Positions 34,717 to 41,186 of a stretch of 64,000 nucleotides of DNA are shown here, one piece after another. The notes under the pieces were generated by a model. It had not been told where the DNA came from. It saw nothing but the letters and a program-made list of their open reading frames with translations, and made no database searches. Position 1 is the stretch's first letter, and each line of letters opens with the position of its first letter. Where the stretch lies: assembly GCA_963842295.1 (NCBI GenBank), contig CAWJFY010000007.1, forward strand, positions 124,001 through 188,000, in the 5' to 3' direction. The stretch comes from JAJNBA01 sp963842295 (GTDB lineage: Bacteria; Actinomycetota; UBA4738; HRBIN12). A program made the translations under genes and the position numbers.

Positions 34717-34989
34717 TCACTCTCCACTCGAAGGCTTAGCCCGCCCCCGGGTCGTCGGTCGGCGCGTGCCCTCAGGCGGATACCGCTCTTCGAGATGACT
34801 AACGATCTTTCGGGCCTGCTCCTGGTGCTGCTCGATTCTCTGGCGAGCGCGTTGAAGACGGCGTTCCTGGAAATCGATCCGGACCAGTCCCCGATCAAGC
34901 GCGACCAAGATCATCGTCACCACAGCGTGCAAGCGGCGAGCCTCGCGCTGCGATAGCTCAATCGGCGTGCGCTTTTCAGTTGCGGCCAT
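34717..34989 (-). CDS. Small charged helical protein
   Basis: This 90-residue basic protein is rich in Arg, Glu and Gln. Residues 10 to about 65 can form a long helix or coiled coil (LSQREARRLHAVVTMILVAL, then RRLQRARQRIEQHQEQARKI). The C-terminus is disordered and basic. The ATG lies 5 bp after the stop of the Cys/PPYP gene, so the two form a small operon in the element. Function unknown. Confidence 0.6.
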   Translation of the reverse strand: MAATEKRTPIELSQREARRLHAVVTMILVALDRGLVRIDFQERRLQRARQRIEQHQEQARKIVSHLEERYPPEGTRRPTTRGRAKPSSGE

Positions 34990-34994
34990 GGCGC

Positions 34995-35390
34995 TTACAA
35001 CCCCAGGATATCGCCGAGCGGACCCAGGATATCGCCGAGGATGCCACCCAGCCCCCCGTCACTCTCACCACTACCGCCGCCCGTTGGCTGGGTCGGCGGC
35101 ACGCCCGCCCCTGCTACGGGCACGGTGCCCGCGGCCGGCATCATCACGATGACGGGCGGATAGGGCGGGTACGGAGGATATGGGGGGTTTGGAGGTTGAG
35201 CGGGACTCGTGGGGTAGGGCGGATTCGGGGGATAAGGCGGGTTCGATGGATAGGGGGGATAGGGGGGGTTCGGAGAACCGCCACCGCCGCAGCACGAACA
35301 ATCGCAGTCACATCCACCCATGCGAACCTCCCTTTCCGATTCCTTCGCATCGTCGTTTGCTCCTGTGTCGTTGTCGGTTGTATCCGCCAT
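34995..35390 (-). CDS. Cys-cluster and PPYP-repeat protein of the tRNA-Gly element
   Basis: This 131-residue protein has an unusual composition. An acidic N-terminus leads to a cysteine cluster MGGCDCDCSCCGGGG (residues 24-38). About eight proline-tyrosine units follow (PPYPPYPSNPPYPPNPPYP and variants, about 41-80), then a hydrophobic stretch VIVMMPAAGTVPVAGAG, a Gly/Ser linker and a short amphipathic tail with repeated GGILGDILG. PPxY-type repeats are usually protein-binding or structural, and the cysteines could bind metal or be lipid-modified. An internal ATG at codon 24 would start at the cluster. No known family is recognised. Confidence 0.6.
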   Translation of the reverse strand: MADTTDNDTGANDDAKESEREVRMGGCDCDCSCCGGGGSPNPPYPPYPSNPPYPPNPPYPTSPAQPPNPPYPPYPPYPPVIVMMPAAGTVPVAGAGVPPTQPTGGGSGESDGGLGGILGDILGPLGDILGL

Positions 35391-35457
35391 GGCGCTCCTT
35401 CCCAGCCTTGCCGATGGCTCTGACTTGCTGGCCCTGATGAGGCCCAGGAAGGATGAG

Positions 35458-35682
35458 TCATGTCAAGATGGCCATCCGCCATACACCGAAGGCAGTAATT
35501 ACTGTGGAGTACGTTCCCTGTTCTGCCTGGGTGATCGGGCCGCGCTCGAAAACTCCTGGACGGTTGGTCTTCATGCAATTCGTGGTGTCAAGCAGCACCT
35601 GCCGGGACGACGACGTTACCCCTGTGCTACTACATTCATCCTTGTCCGCACGGTAGAAGCCTGCCAGTACCAGCATCACCAC
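35458..35682 (-). CDS. Small membrane-anchored or secreted protein
   Basis: A 74-residue protein whose start is unclear. The ATG at 35682 is inside a hydrophobic segment (read from further upstream: AASSALIVVVMLVLAGF), so the GTG at 35688 or an earlier alternative start may be correct. The segment is followed by YRADKDECSSTG and a soluble part with a second cysteine (TTNCMKTN). It looks like an exported small protein. Function unknown. Confidence 0.45.
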   Translation of the reverse strand: MVMLVLAGFYRADKDECSSTGVTSSSRQVLLDTTNCMKTNRPGVFERGPITQAEQGTYSTVITAFGVWRMAILT

Positions 35683-35729
35683 GACGATCAGGGCCGAGGA
35701 CGCCGCAATCAGACTAGGACATCACACAT

Positions 35730-35987
35730 TCAGCCTAGAGCGCGGTCCCGCGGAGCCCAGAACACGCGGTCGAAGGTGTCGCGGATACTCATGAGCGAAT
35801 CCTTGGCAGCACGAAGGACGAGCGCCTCTCGATCACCGTCGTTCACCAGACCGACACATATGTCGCAGGCGAGCCAGGCCTCCTCGGAGCGCACCTCATC
35901 GGTCGAGGGAACCGACTTCAAGAAGTTGGGACCTTCGTACCAGGCGATGGGCGGCATTGCGCCACAGAAGCTGCAACTCGGATTCAT
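35730..35987 (-). CDS. Small zinc-finger protein of mobile-element type
   Basis: This 85-residue protein starts MNPSCSFCGAMPP and has a second pair WLACDICVGLV (CxxC...CxxC), enough for one zinc site. The layout (finger, Trp-Tyr linker, second finger, then an acidic helix DGDREALVLRA) is common in small uncharacterised actinobacterial and phage proteins. The ATG at 35987 is preferred because it precedes the first Cys pair; an upstream in-frame ATG exists at 36056. Function unknown. Confidence 0.65.
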   Translation of the reverse strand: MNPSCSFCGAMPPIAWYEGPNFLKSVPSTDEVRSEEAWLACDICVGLVNDGDREALVLRAAKDSLMSIRDTFDRVFWAPRDRALG

Positions 35988-36165
35988 GACGCTCGAGGCT
36001 AGCCTGTTCTGAGCTGGAGTGCCCCTATGCCATCGGATCGCGAGCAGAGAACCCATCTAAGACATGCCCTCAGGGCTCAAGTCCTGCACGACGGGACCAT
36101 CATTGAGGGAGGGTCTAATGCCTCGCGACAGGCAGTGAACCGCGCGCGAGAAGAAGACTCCTACC

Positions 36166-36657
36166 CTATGGTGGATCGCTGTAACAAATCAGAACGGTGC
36201 CGGGGTTGAAGGAGTCTTGCCTGAGTGACCAGATTGGACTGCCTCCGTACACAACGTCGATCCAAATAGTGGACCAGTAGTACCTGCACCCTGTGCCCCG
36301 GTTTCCCTTCGGTGTGAACCAAAACGCAATCTGAGGACAACGCTCGATATTTTGTGGCGAGGTCAGTCCACCGCACGTGACTGTGCGGTCGTTCACGACC
36401 TTGACATGGTTCGTATGATCCAGATTCTTTCGCCATCCATTGATGTGAACGCGGATTCCCTTCACGTCGGTGGCACAGTCTCCCCGACCTGGAAACTCCA
36501 CGTCGTGGCCAGCCACTGGGTAGGCCCTCAGGCCTTCGGCGTAGCACACATCCGCCAGGCTAGGAGGTGCTTGAGCAACCGCGATGGCGGAGCTCGCGAT
36601 GGTGAAGGCTGAAACCAGAAGAACCCGCGAACCAAACCACCGGCAAGCAGGCTTCAT
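36166..36657 (-). CDS. Secreted hypothetical protein
   Basis: The 163-residue product has a clear signal peptide: basic start MKPACRWFGSR, hydrophobic core LLVSAFTIASSAIAVA and a likely cleavage after AVAQA. The mature part is polar with six cysteines and many aromatics (GRGDCATDVKGIRVHINGW, CPQIAFWFTPKG, GCRYYWSTIWIDVVYGG), suggesting a disulfide-bonded extracellular beta domain. An AGGAG ribosome site lies 8 bases before the ATG at 36657. Codon use is less GC-biased than in the surrounding core genes, fitting recent transfer. Function unknown. Confidence 0.7.
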   Translation of the reverse strand: MKPACRWFGSRVLLVSAFTIASSAIAVAQAPPSLADVCYAEGLRAYPVAGHDVEFPGRGDCATDVKGIRVHINGWRKNLDHTNHVKVVNDRTVTCGGLTSPQNIERCPQIAFWFTPKGNRGTGCRYYWSTIWIDVVYGGSPIWSLRQDSFNPGTVLICYSDPP

Positions 36658-36829
36658 CGGTAAATCTCCTGACGAGGACTCGAATGTCCTAAACGTCTGT
36701 TTGCAATGCAACACCTCAAGACTTGGTGTGTCAAACCAATCAACTCCGACGAGGCTAGGACGACCGGAGGCTGATTCGAGCGCGCAGAGCTCATCCCGAC
36801 TTTGGGGAGGTTGCTGTCAACGCCGCCCG

Positions 36830-36994
36830 CTACCGGATCCGAGGGTCTTCCTCGACCTCCTCGACCGTGTACTCGTTGCGCTCTTCGAGCTCCCAGAAGT
36901 GACTCTTCTCCGCGATCTCCTCAGCCCTGGCGTGTGCCTCATCCGTAGTGTCCGCGCGCACCAAGACCCGGAACGACACGAGATAAGTCGGCAC
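36830..36994 (-). CDS. Short hypothetical protein (54 residues)
   Basis: A short open frame with a GTG at 36994 placed 8 bases after GGGAGG; a GTG at 37000 would add two residues. The product begins VPTYLVSFRVLVRADTTDEA and continues with an acidic helix rich in Glu (AEEIAEKSHFWELEERNEYT). The pattern of one beta strand with regular alternation then helices resembles small phage-type proteins with a ferredoxin-like half. Function unknown. Confidence 0.5.
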   Translation of the reverse strand: MPTYLVSFRVLVRADTTDEAHARAEEIAEKSHFWELEERNEYTVEEVEEDPRIR

Positions 36995-37342
36995 CGACAC
37001 CACCTCCCGAGGCGAAGGCTACCCGGCGAGAAGGGGACAAGCCTCTACCTTGAGTCGACGCGCATGCTGGCGAGCCCGAAGGTCAGTAAGTTCGTCCATC
37101 GTCTTGACGAGATCATCGAGACTCGAGTCGCGCCGTTCGCGTTGGCGATCCTCACGAAGATTCAGCTCGAGGGGTGGCTAGTGCCCGTCTCTCGCCAAGC
37201 TAACCAACGAGCGAACGAATCGGACGAAGGGAGCAAACATGGCGGCCACATCCAGAAGGCTTCGGTTGAGGGGTCACGGCAGGGGGCTGCGACTAAGCAT
37301 CTCGGGGGACTGGACCAGTGATCCGATGGGCGGAGTTACTGA
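36995..37342. other. Gene-poor stretch with a possible helical-protein remnant
   Basis: No complete gene is seen. On the minus strand one frame reads as a charged helical segment (LVKTMDELTDLRARQHARRL at about 37060-37125) ending in a stop near 37021, but it lacks a convincing start and ribosome site, so it may be a decayed gene. Confidence 0.35.
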
Positions 37343-37648
37343 CTGGGGGCGCACCCTCTCGCGATCAGGGAGCGTCTCGGACACTCTTCGATCACGGTGA
37401 CGATGGACCGCTACGGGGGCCTGTTCCCGCGCCTGGTTGAGGCCATCGCGGAGGGTCTGGACGAGGTACTTCGCGTGGTCGCTCGCGGGACCGGAGCGGG
37501 ACGAGGACGGGACCGTGCCACATCTCCGCAGGTCAACCGCATGAGGACCTGCCTCTGGCGCCCGTCTCCTGGATGGCTCCGTAGACGCGCTGCGGGCGCT
37601 GGGCGTTCCGACGTGACGAGCGGCCGGGAACACAGGAGAGGTTGCTAG
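37343..37648 (+). pseudogene. Tyrosine integrase C-terminal remnant
   Basis: The frame is open from just after a TGA (37340-37342) and reads LGAHPLAIRERLGHSSITVT then MDRYGGLFP. This is the end of the catalytic domain of phage-type integrases: the LGH box (third catalytic histidine region) and the nucleophilic tyrosine in MDRYGGLFP. The N-terminal arm-binding domain and the first arginine box are absent and no start codon with a ribosome site exists, so the protein is not functional. The reading frame continues into the right 186-bp repeat. Its place directly inside the right boundary is typical for an integrase next to its attachment site. Confidence 0.85.
37485..37535 (+). repeat. Right arm-type repeats of the tRNA-Gly element
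   Basis: GCGGGAC at 37485-37491 and 37496-37502 and ACGGGAC at 37507-37513 are spaced by exactly 11 bp, as at the left end. The 14-mer ATCTCCGCAGGTCA follows at 37522-37535, 11 bp before the 186-bp repeat. In a circular form these would flank the tRNA core on both sides. Confidence 0.65.
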
Positions 37649-37732
37649 GCTGGCTCTGCGCGGGTGTAGCTCAATGGTAGAGCCCCAGCCTTCCAAGCTG
37701 GTGGTGCGGGTTCGATCCCCGTCACCCGCTCT
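37547..37732 (+). repeat. 186-bp direct repeat, right copy (att-like, contains tRNA-Gly)
   Basis: The partner of 34073-34258. It includes 38 bp of DUF2752 3' end sequence with no gene upstream, showing that this copy is the duplicate on that side. On its right it joins the chromosomal STAS gene. Confidence 0.95.
37660..37730 (+). tRNA. tRNA-Gly(TCC), right copy
   Basis: The sequence equals the left copy except T-loop TTCGATC instead of TTCGATT. All stems are intact, so both genes should be functional. The 3' end overlaps the last 9 bp of the STAS gene on the opposite strand. Confidence 0.96.
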
Positions 37733-38075
37733 CCTTGGACGGTTCCTCCACCGGATCTCCGCCATGGACGCAGGGGATGACGTGAAGGGACGGCAGTCCC
37801 TGACTGATCCCCATCGCGTCGATCACCCTGCCAACCTGATCCTGGACGCCGTGAAGAACGACGCAGCCAGTGGGCAAGGACTTCACCGATTTCATGATCG
37901 CACCGATGCCGGAAGAGTCCGCGAATGTCACGTCCGTCATGTCGAGCGTGAGGTGGCCGCCACGATCCACACCATCCGCGATCGCCAACTCCATGAGAGG
38001 CACGGTGGCCAGATCGAGTTCGCCGTTCAAGAAATACAGGGCTGAACCGTGCGCCGTGATCTCGAAGTCGGCCAT
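37722..38075 (-). CDS. STAS-domain anti-sigma factor antagonist
   Basis: A 117-residue single STAS domain: FEITAHGSALYFLNGELDLA (the NGELD strand), LTLDMTDVTFADSSGIGAIM with the phosphorylatable serine region DSSGIG, and VVLHGVQDQVGRVIDAMGI. Such proteins bind anti-sigma kinases of the RsbW type; none is next to it here. The stop codon lies inside the tRNA-Gly gene on the other strand. The ATG at 38075 fits the domain start. Confidence 0.88.
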   Translation of the reverse strand: MADFEITAHGSALYFLNGELDLATVPLMELAIADGVDRGGHLTLDMTDVTFADSSGIGAIMKSVKSLPTGCVVLHGVQDQVGRVIDAMGISQGLPSLHVIPCVHGGDPVEEPSKESG

Positions 38076-38260
38076 CGATGGCCCTCTCGAAAAGGGTCGG
38101 GAGGGCGGCCAGTCAGGCATGCGCCGACAGTCCAGGCGACCGGGAAATGTTGCACTTCCCAGCATACAGCTTCACCCCGCGGGGGTGGTTCGGTCGCTCT
38201 CGCAAGTCGGTTTCGCGGATCGCTTGCTGGCTACAAAAGCGCTTCGGTGCCGTATCGCTG

Positions 38261-38346
38261 ATAGGCCGATAGCCACTTCGGGCTGGCATTCGCCAACGCA
38301 AAGGATGAACCGAAGCCTGATGTGCGGTCACTGCTCGGTTGCCTAT
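38261..38346 (+). ncRNA. Candidate structured leader RNA upstream of the MerR-like gene
   Basis: Several helices can be drawn by eye. An outer stem pairs ATAGGC (38261-38266) with GCCTAT (38341-38346). Inside are AGCC/GGCT (38271-38274 with 38281-38284), GGC/GCC (38285-38287 with 38292-38294) and a long stem AACCGAAGC with GCTCGGTT (38308-38316 with 38333-38340, one bulge). The single-stranded ACGCAAAGG (38296-38304) resembles conserved riboswitch linkers. The structure ends 9 bases before the ATG at 38356. It lacks the second conserved half of c-di-GMP-I riboswitches, so no class is assigned. No covariation evidence is available. Confidence 0.4.
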
Positions 38347-38355
38347 GGTGCGTTC

Positions 38356-38673
38356 ATGGCGGACCGATACGAAAGAACGCTGGGCAAGTACGCGTCTGTG
38401 ACGGTCGAGGCGGCAGCTCGATCGGTGGGCGTGGATGTCGCGAGGATCCGACACTGGTCGGAGGTCGGATCTCTTGAGATCCAGCAACGAGGTGACATGG
38501 ATGTCGTTCGCTTCGACCAGGTGAGAGCGTTGGCCACCGCGGCGAGGATGGGAACCGAAGGCTCGGGGGCAGGGTCCCTGCGGGCACTCCTCCGGGACAC
38601 TGCGAAGATCGAGTCCGTCAGCGTTTCATTGCTTCAGGAGCTCGCGCGGGAGAAGGCGGGAAGCGCGTCCTAG
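38356..38673 (+). CDS. MerR-like HTH regulator, small
   Basis: A 105-residue protein with an N-terminal MerR-type winged HTH: SVTVEAAARSVGVDVARIRHW for the helix-turn-helix and SLEIQQRGDMDVVRFDQVRAL for the wing. The C-terminal part (RALLRDTAKIESVSVSLLQEL) is a short helix without a ligand domain. The ATG at 38356 lacks a strong ribosome site; an upstream ATG at 38305 falls inside the foldable leader. It may act as a small DNA-binding or phage-type regulator. Confidence 0.65.
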   Translation: MADRYERTLGKYASVTVEAAARSVGVDVARIRHWSEVGSLEIQQRGDMDVVRFDQVRALATAARMGTEGSGAGSLRALLRDTAKIESVSVSLLQELAREKAGSAS

Positions 38674-38763
38674 GCTCGTCCTCGACACCATCCTCTTCGT
38701 CGCGACCATCTCTCGTCCCTCATCTGACCAGAGACCACTCGCGCCGCGCTACGCTTCCACTCG

Positions 38764-38839
38764 GCGCCGGTAGCTCAGGGGATAGAGCAGGGGACTTCTA
38801 ATCCTCAGGTCGCAGGTTCGAATCCTGCCCGGCGCGCCA
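38764..38839 (+). tRNA. tRNA-Arg(TCT)
   Basis: Acceptor GCGCCGG/CCGGCGC with discriminator G, D-arm GCTC/GAGC, anticodon stem GGGGA/TCCTC (with one mismatch-tolerant pair) and loop CTTCTAA (anticodon TCT), T-arm GCAGG-TTCGAAT-CCTGC. The 3' CCA is encoded at 38837-38839. Confidence 0.95.
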
Positions 38840-38930
38840 CCAGACTTCGCCGCCTGACGTGCAGGCCCTGGCGGAACCGCCTGACGACCGGCGTTCGCGT
38901 GACTAGGTTTGGGCTGAGAGGAGGACACAC

Positions 38931-39248
38931 ATGAAGACGAAGACGAAGACGAAGAAGGGCAAGAGGACGGCGCGCTTCCAGGTGCAGATCGTCGAGAACC
39001 CCAACAACATCACGCTCTTCTTCGACGGTCACGATCTTCCGCCGATCATCTTCAGCGCCAAGACTGGCCACACGGGCAAGAAAGCGCACGGCAAGCTGAA
39101 GAGGATCCTCGACGAAGTGGAGACGCAGGGAGAGACGAAGACGGCCGCGAAGACAGCGGCGAAAGCCGTGACGGAGGCAGTCAAGACCGCCTCGAAAGAG
39201 GCGGTGAAGGCCGTCTCCGAGAGGACCGGGAAGGCAAACGGCAACTAG
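38931..39248 (+). CDS. Lysine/alanine-rich protein with histone H1-like tail
   Basis: The 105-residue protein starts with a lysine/threonine block (MKTKTKTKKGKR), has a small folded-looking middle (ARFQVQIVENPNNITLFFDG, PPIIFSAKTG) and ends with an Ala-Lys-Thr repeat tail (TAAKTAAKAVTEAVKTASKE). The tail resembles eukaryotic-like H1 tails of actinobacterial nucleoid proteins. It may bind DNA or RNA. A GAGAGGAGG ribosome site precedes the ATG. It converges with the zinc-ribbon gene. Confidence 0.65.
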   Translation: MKTKTKTKKGKRTARFQVQIVENPNNITLFFDGHDLPPIIFSAKTGHTGKKAHGKLKRILDEVETQGETKTAAKTAAKAVTEAVKTASKEAVKAVSERTGKANGN

Positions 39249-39255
39249 CCGCTTG

Positions 39256-39525
39256 CTAGAGGCGCGGGTAGGTGTGGCCGTACCCCTTCACGAAGCGGGC
39301 CTTGACCGACGTGCTGTAGAGCCGTTGACGCGGGATGTCGACCTTGCTTTCGCAGTGGCCGCAGGTGAACGCCCCGAACCACCGGGACGGGATGGCCTGG
39401 GGATACTCGCACTGGTGACACGCCTCGAAGATGATCTCGGCGGCGCAGGAGAAGCAGCGGTAGGAGATCGCCCCGTCCTCCACTGGGGAGGGCATCCGGC
39501 AGTCGGGGCAGGTGAGGTAGGCCAT
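39256..39525 (-). CDS. Zinc-ribbon protein with four CxxC motifs
   Basis: This 89-residue protein has CPDC, CFSC, CHQC and CGHC (by spacing, residues about 6-9, 23-26, 36-39 and 55-58), enough for two zinc ribbons. The C-terminal basic tail KARFVKGYGHTYP may bind nucleic acid. The ATG at 39525 directly follows the purK stop, which supports it over a start inside purK. Function unknown. Confidence 0.7.
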   Translation of the reverse strand: MAYLTCPDCRMPSPVEDGAISYRCFSCAAEIIFEACHQCEYPQAIPSRWFGAFTCGHCESKVDIPRQRLYSTSVKARFVKGYGHTYPRL

Positions 39526-39526
39526 C

Positions 39527-40624
39527 TCACCCGTTGTCGGCCGTTCGGGTGACATCCCTTAGTACCCGATCGCGGGTATCCGGGTCGGGACCGATGACGG
39601 TGACGTGGCCGAGCTTGCGTGCCGGACGAGATGGCTTCCCGTACAGATGTAGGGAAACGCCTGCTTCGACCTCGAACGAGCCTTCCGGTGGGACCGAGCC
39701 GATCAGATTCACCATGGCGCTGTAGGCCGAAGAGGTGGTCGGCCCGAGCTCGAGGCCGCAGATCGCTCGCAGGTGGTTCTCGAACTGCGACGTCGCCGCC
39801 CCCTCGATCGTCCAGTGTCCGGAGTTGTGGACGCGAGGCGCCATCTCGTTGCCCAGCAGCTCCTCCCCCACCTGGAAGAGCTCGATCGCGACCACGCCGA
39901 CGTGTCCGAGCCGCTCCATCACCGCGAGCGCCTGGCGCTCCGCCTTCGCCTGAAGCTCTCGAGTGACGTCGGTCGCCGGCGCGATCGACACGCGGAGGAT
40001 CCCGTCCCGGTGGATGTTCTCAACGAGGGGATAGAAGGACGCCTCTCCGTCCCGGGCACGGACACCGAGGATGGACAGCTCCCGTTCGAAGGGCACGAGC
40101 GACTCGAGGATCGAGGGAGCCCCTCCCACCCTCTCCCAGGCGCCGTCCGCCTCGTCCACGCTCGCCAGCCGGACCTGTCCCTTCCCGTCGTAGCCGAGAC
40201 GTCGAGTCTTCAACACGCTCGGCACGCCGATCACGTCGAGCGCTTCCGCAAGGTCTTCGCGGGAAGCCACCGACGAGAAAGGAGCCACAGCCAGGCCCAC
40301 GTCTTCGAACAGAGTTTTCTCCAGGAGCCGATCCTGCGCGAACTCCAAGGATTCAGGCGGCGGCAGCACGAGGACGCGCTCCGCGAGGAGGCGGGCGGAT
40401 GCGAGCGGAACGTTCTCGAACTCGTACGTCACGACGTCGGCGGCGGCGGCCAGCTCGGCCAGGGCGGTCTCGTCGTCGTACGCGCCCACGATCGCCGGCG
40501 CGACCCGGGACGCGGGCGAGTCGGGCGCCGGGTCCAACGTGATGCATCCGATGCCGAGCTCGGTCGCCGCCTCGGCCAGCATCATGCCGAGCTGACCGCC
40601 GCCAACGATCCCGACGAGCGTCAC
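39527..40624 (-). CDS. purK: N5-carboxyaminoimidazole ribonucleotide synthase
   Basis: PurK is the ATP-grasp enzyme that converts AIR and bicarbonate to N5-CAIR in purine synthesis (365 residues). It begins VGIVGGGQLGMMLAEAA, has the ATP-grasp core (LKTRRLGYDGKGQ, ELFQVGEELLGNEMAPRVHNSGHWTIE) and the family C-terminal domain with LHLYGKPSRPARKLGHV. It overlaps purE by 4 bp. Confidence 0.96.
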   Translation of the reverse strand: MTLVGIVGGGQLGMMLAEAATELGIGCITLDPAPDSPASRVAPAIVGAYDDETALAELAAAADVVTYEFENVPLASARLLAERVLVLPPPESLEFAQDRLLEKTLFEDVGLAVAPFSSVASREDLAEALDVIGVPSVLKTRRLGYDGKGQVRLASVDEADGAWERVGGAPSILESLVPFERELSILGVRARDGEASFYPLVENIHRDGILRVSIAPATDVTRELQAKAERQALAVMERLGHVGVVAIELFQVGEELLGNEMAPRVHNSGHWTIEGAATSQFENHLRAICGLELGPTTSSAYSAMVNLIGSVPPEGSFEVEAGVSLHLYGKPSRPARKLGHVTVIGPDPDTRDRVLRDVTRTADNG

Positions 40625-41115
40625 CGCTGGTCGGGATCGGGATGGGCTCTGACGTTCTCCGTCTGGACCTCGCGGAACTTCAGGAGCTGCTCGCGGACGT
40701 GCTCGTCCTCGAGCGCCACGATCTGCGCTGCGAGCAGCGCGGCATTCACCGCGCCGCTCACGCCGATCGCGAGCGAGCCGACCGGCACGCCGGCCGGCAT
40801 CTGCACGATCGACAGGAGCGAGTCCATCCCCCTCAGCGCCTTCGACTCGATCGGGACACCGAGCACGGGCAAGTGGGTGTTCGCAGCCGTCATCCCGGGC
40901 AGGTGTGCAGCCCCACCGGCGCCTGCGACGATCACCCGCAAACCACGATCGGCGGCCGTCTTCGCGTACTCCACCATCAACTCCGGCGTGCGGTGAGCGG
41001 ACACGACCTTGGTCTCGAAGCGCACGCCGAGATCCTCGAGCGTGTCGCCGCAGTGCTTCATCGTCTCCCAGTCGGAGCGGGAGCCCATGATGACGCCCAC
41101 CTGCGGCTCGTCCAC
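40621..41115 (-). CDS. purE: N5-carboxyaminoimidazole ribonucleotide mutase
   Basis: PurE moves the carboxyl group from N5-CAIR to CAIR (164 residues). It has MGSRSDWETM, the HRTPE motif with the catalytic histidine, AGGAAHLPGM and VLGVPIESKALRGMDSLLSI, all typical for class I PurE. It lies upstream of purK and overlaps it (ATGA). Confidence 0.97.
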   Translation of the reverse strand: MDEPQVGVIMGSRSDWETMKHCGDTLEDLGVRFETKVVSAHRTPELMVEYAKTAADRGLRVIVAGAGGAAHLPGMTAANTHLPVLGVPIESKALRGMDSLLSIVQMPAGVPVGSLAIGVSGAVNAALLAAQIVALEDEHVREQLLKFREVQTENVRAHPDPDQR

Positions 41116-41186
41116 GGGCCGAGTCTATCCACGGCCCCCGGTCCGCGGCTTTCCGAGGCGGTGGTTCGCGGATCGGGCGTTCGCCA

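Larger units (their letters stand above)
34259..37546. mobile_element. 3.3-kb integrated element at tRNA-Gly, probably defective
   Basis: The segment between the two 186-bp repeats has the layout of a site-specific integrative element. It is bounded by duplicated tRNA-Gly, has an integrase C-terminal remnant next to the right boundary, and carries several small genes mostly on the minus strand (34717 to 36994). Both ends carry ATCTCCGCAGGTCA (34273-34286 and 37522-37535) and three GCGGGAC-type heptamers with 11-bp period (from 34355 and from 37485). The full integrase is missing, so it is probably no longer self-mobile. The duplication of a whole tRNA plus 113 bp upstream is larger than a normal core, so duplication by homologous exchange or misassembly remains possible. 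Confidence 0.8.

Noticed and set aside
38261..38346. Calling the leader a c-di-GMP-I riboswitch
   Set aside because: It has one ACGCAAAGG-like linker, but lacks the second conserved half and the tetraloop-receptor helix. Kept only as an unassigned structured RNA.
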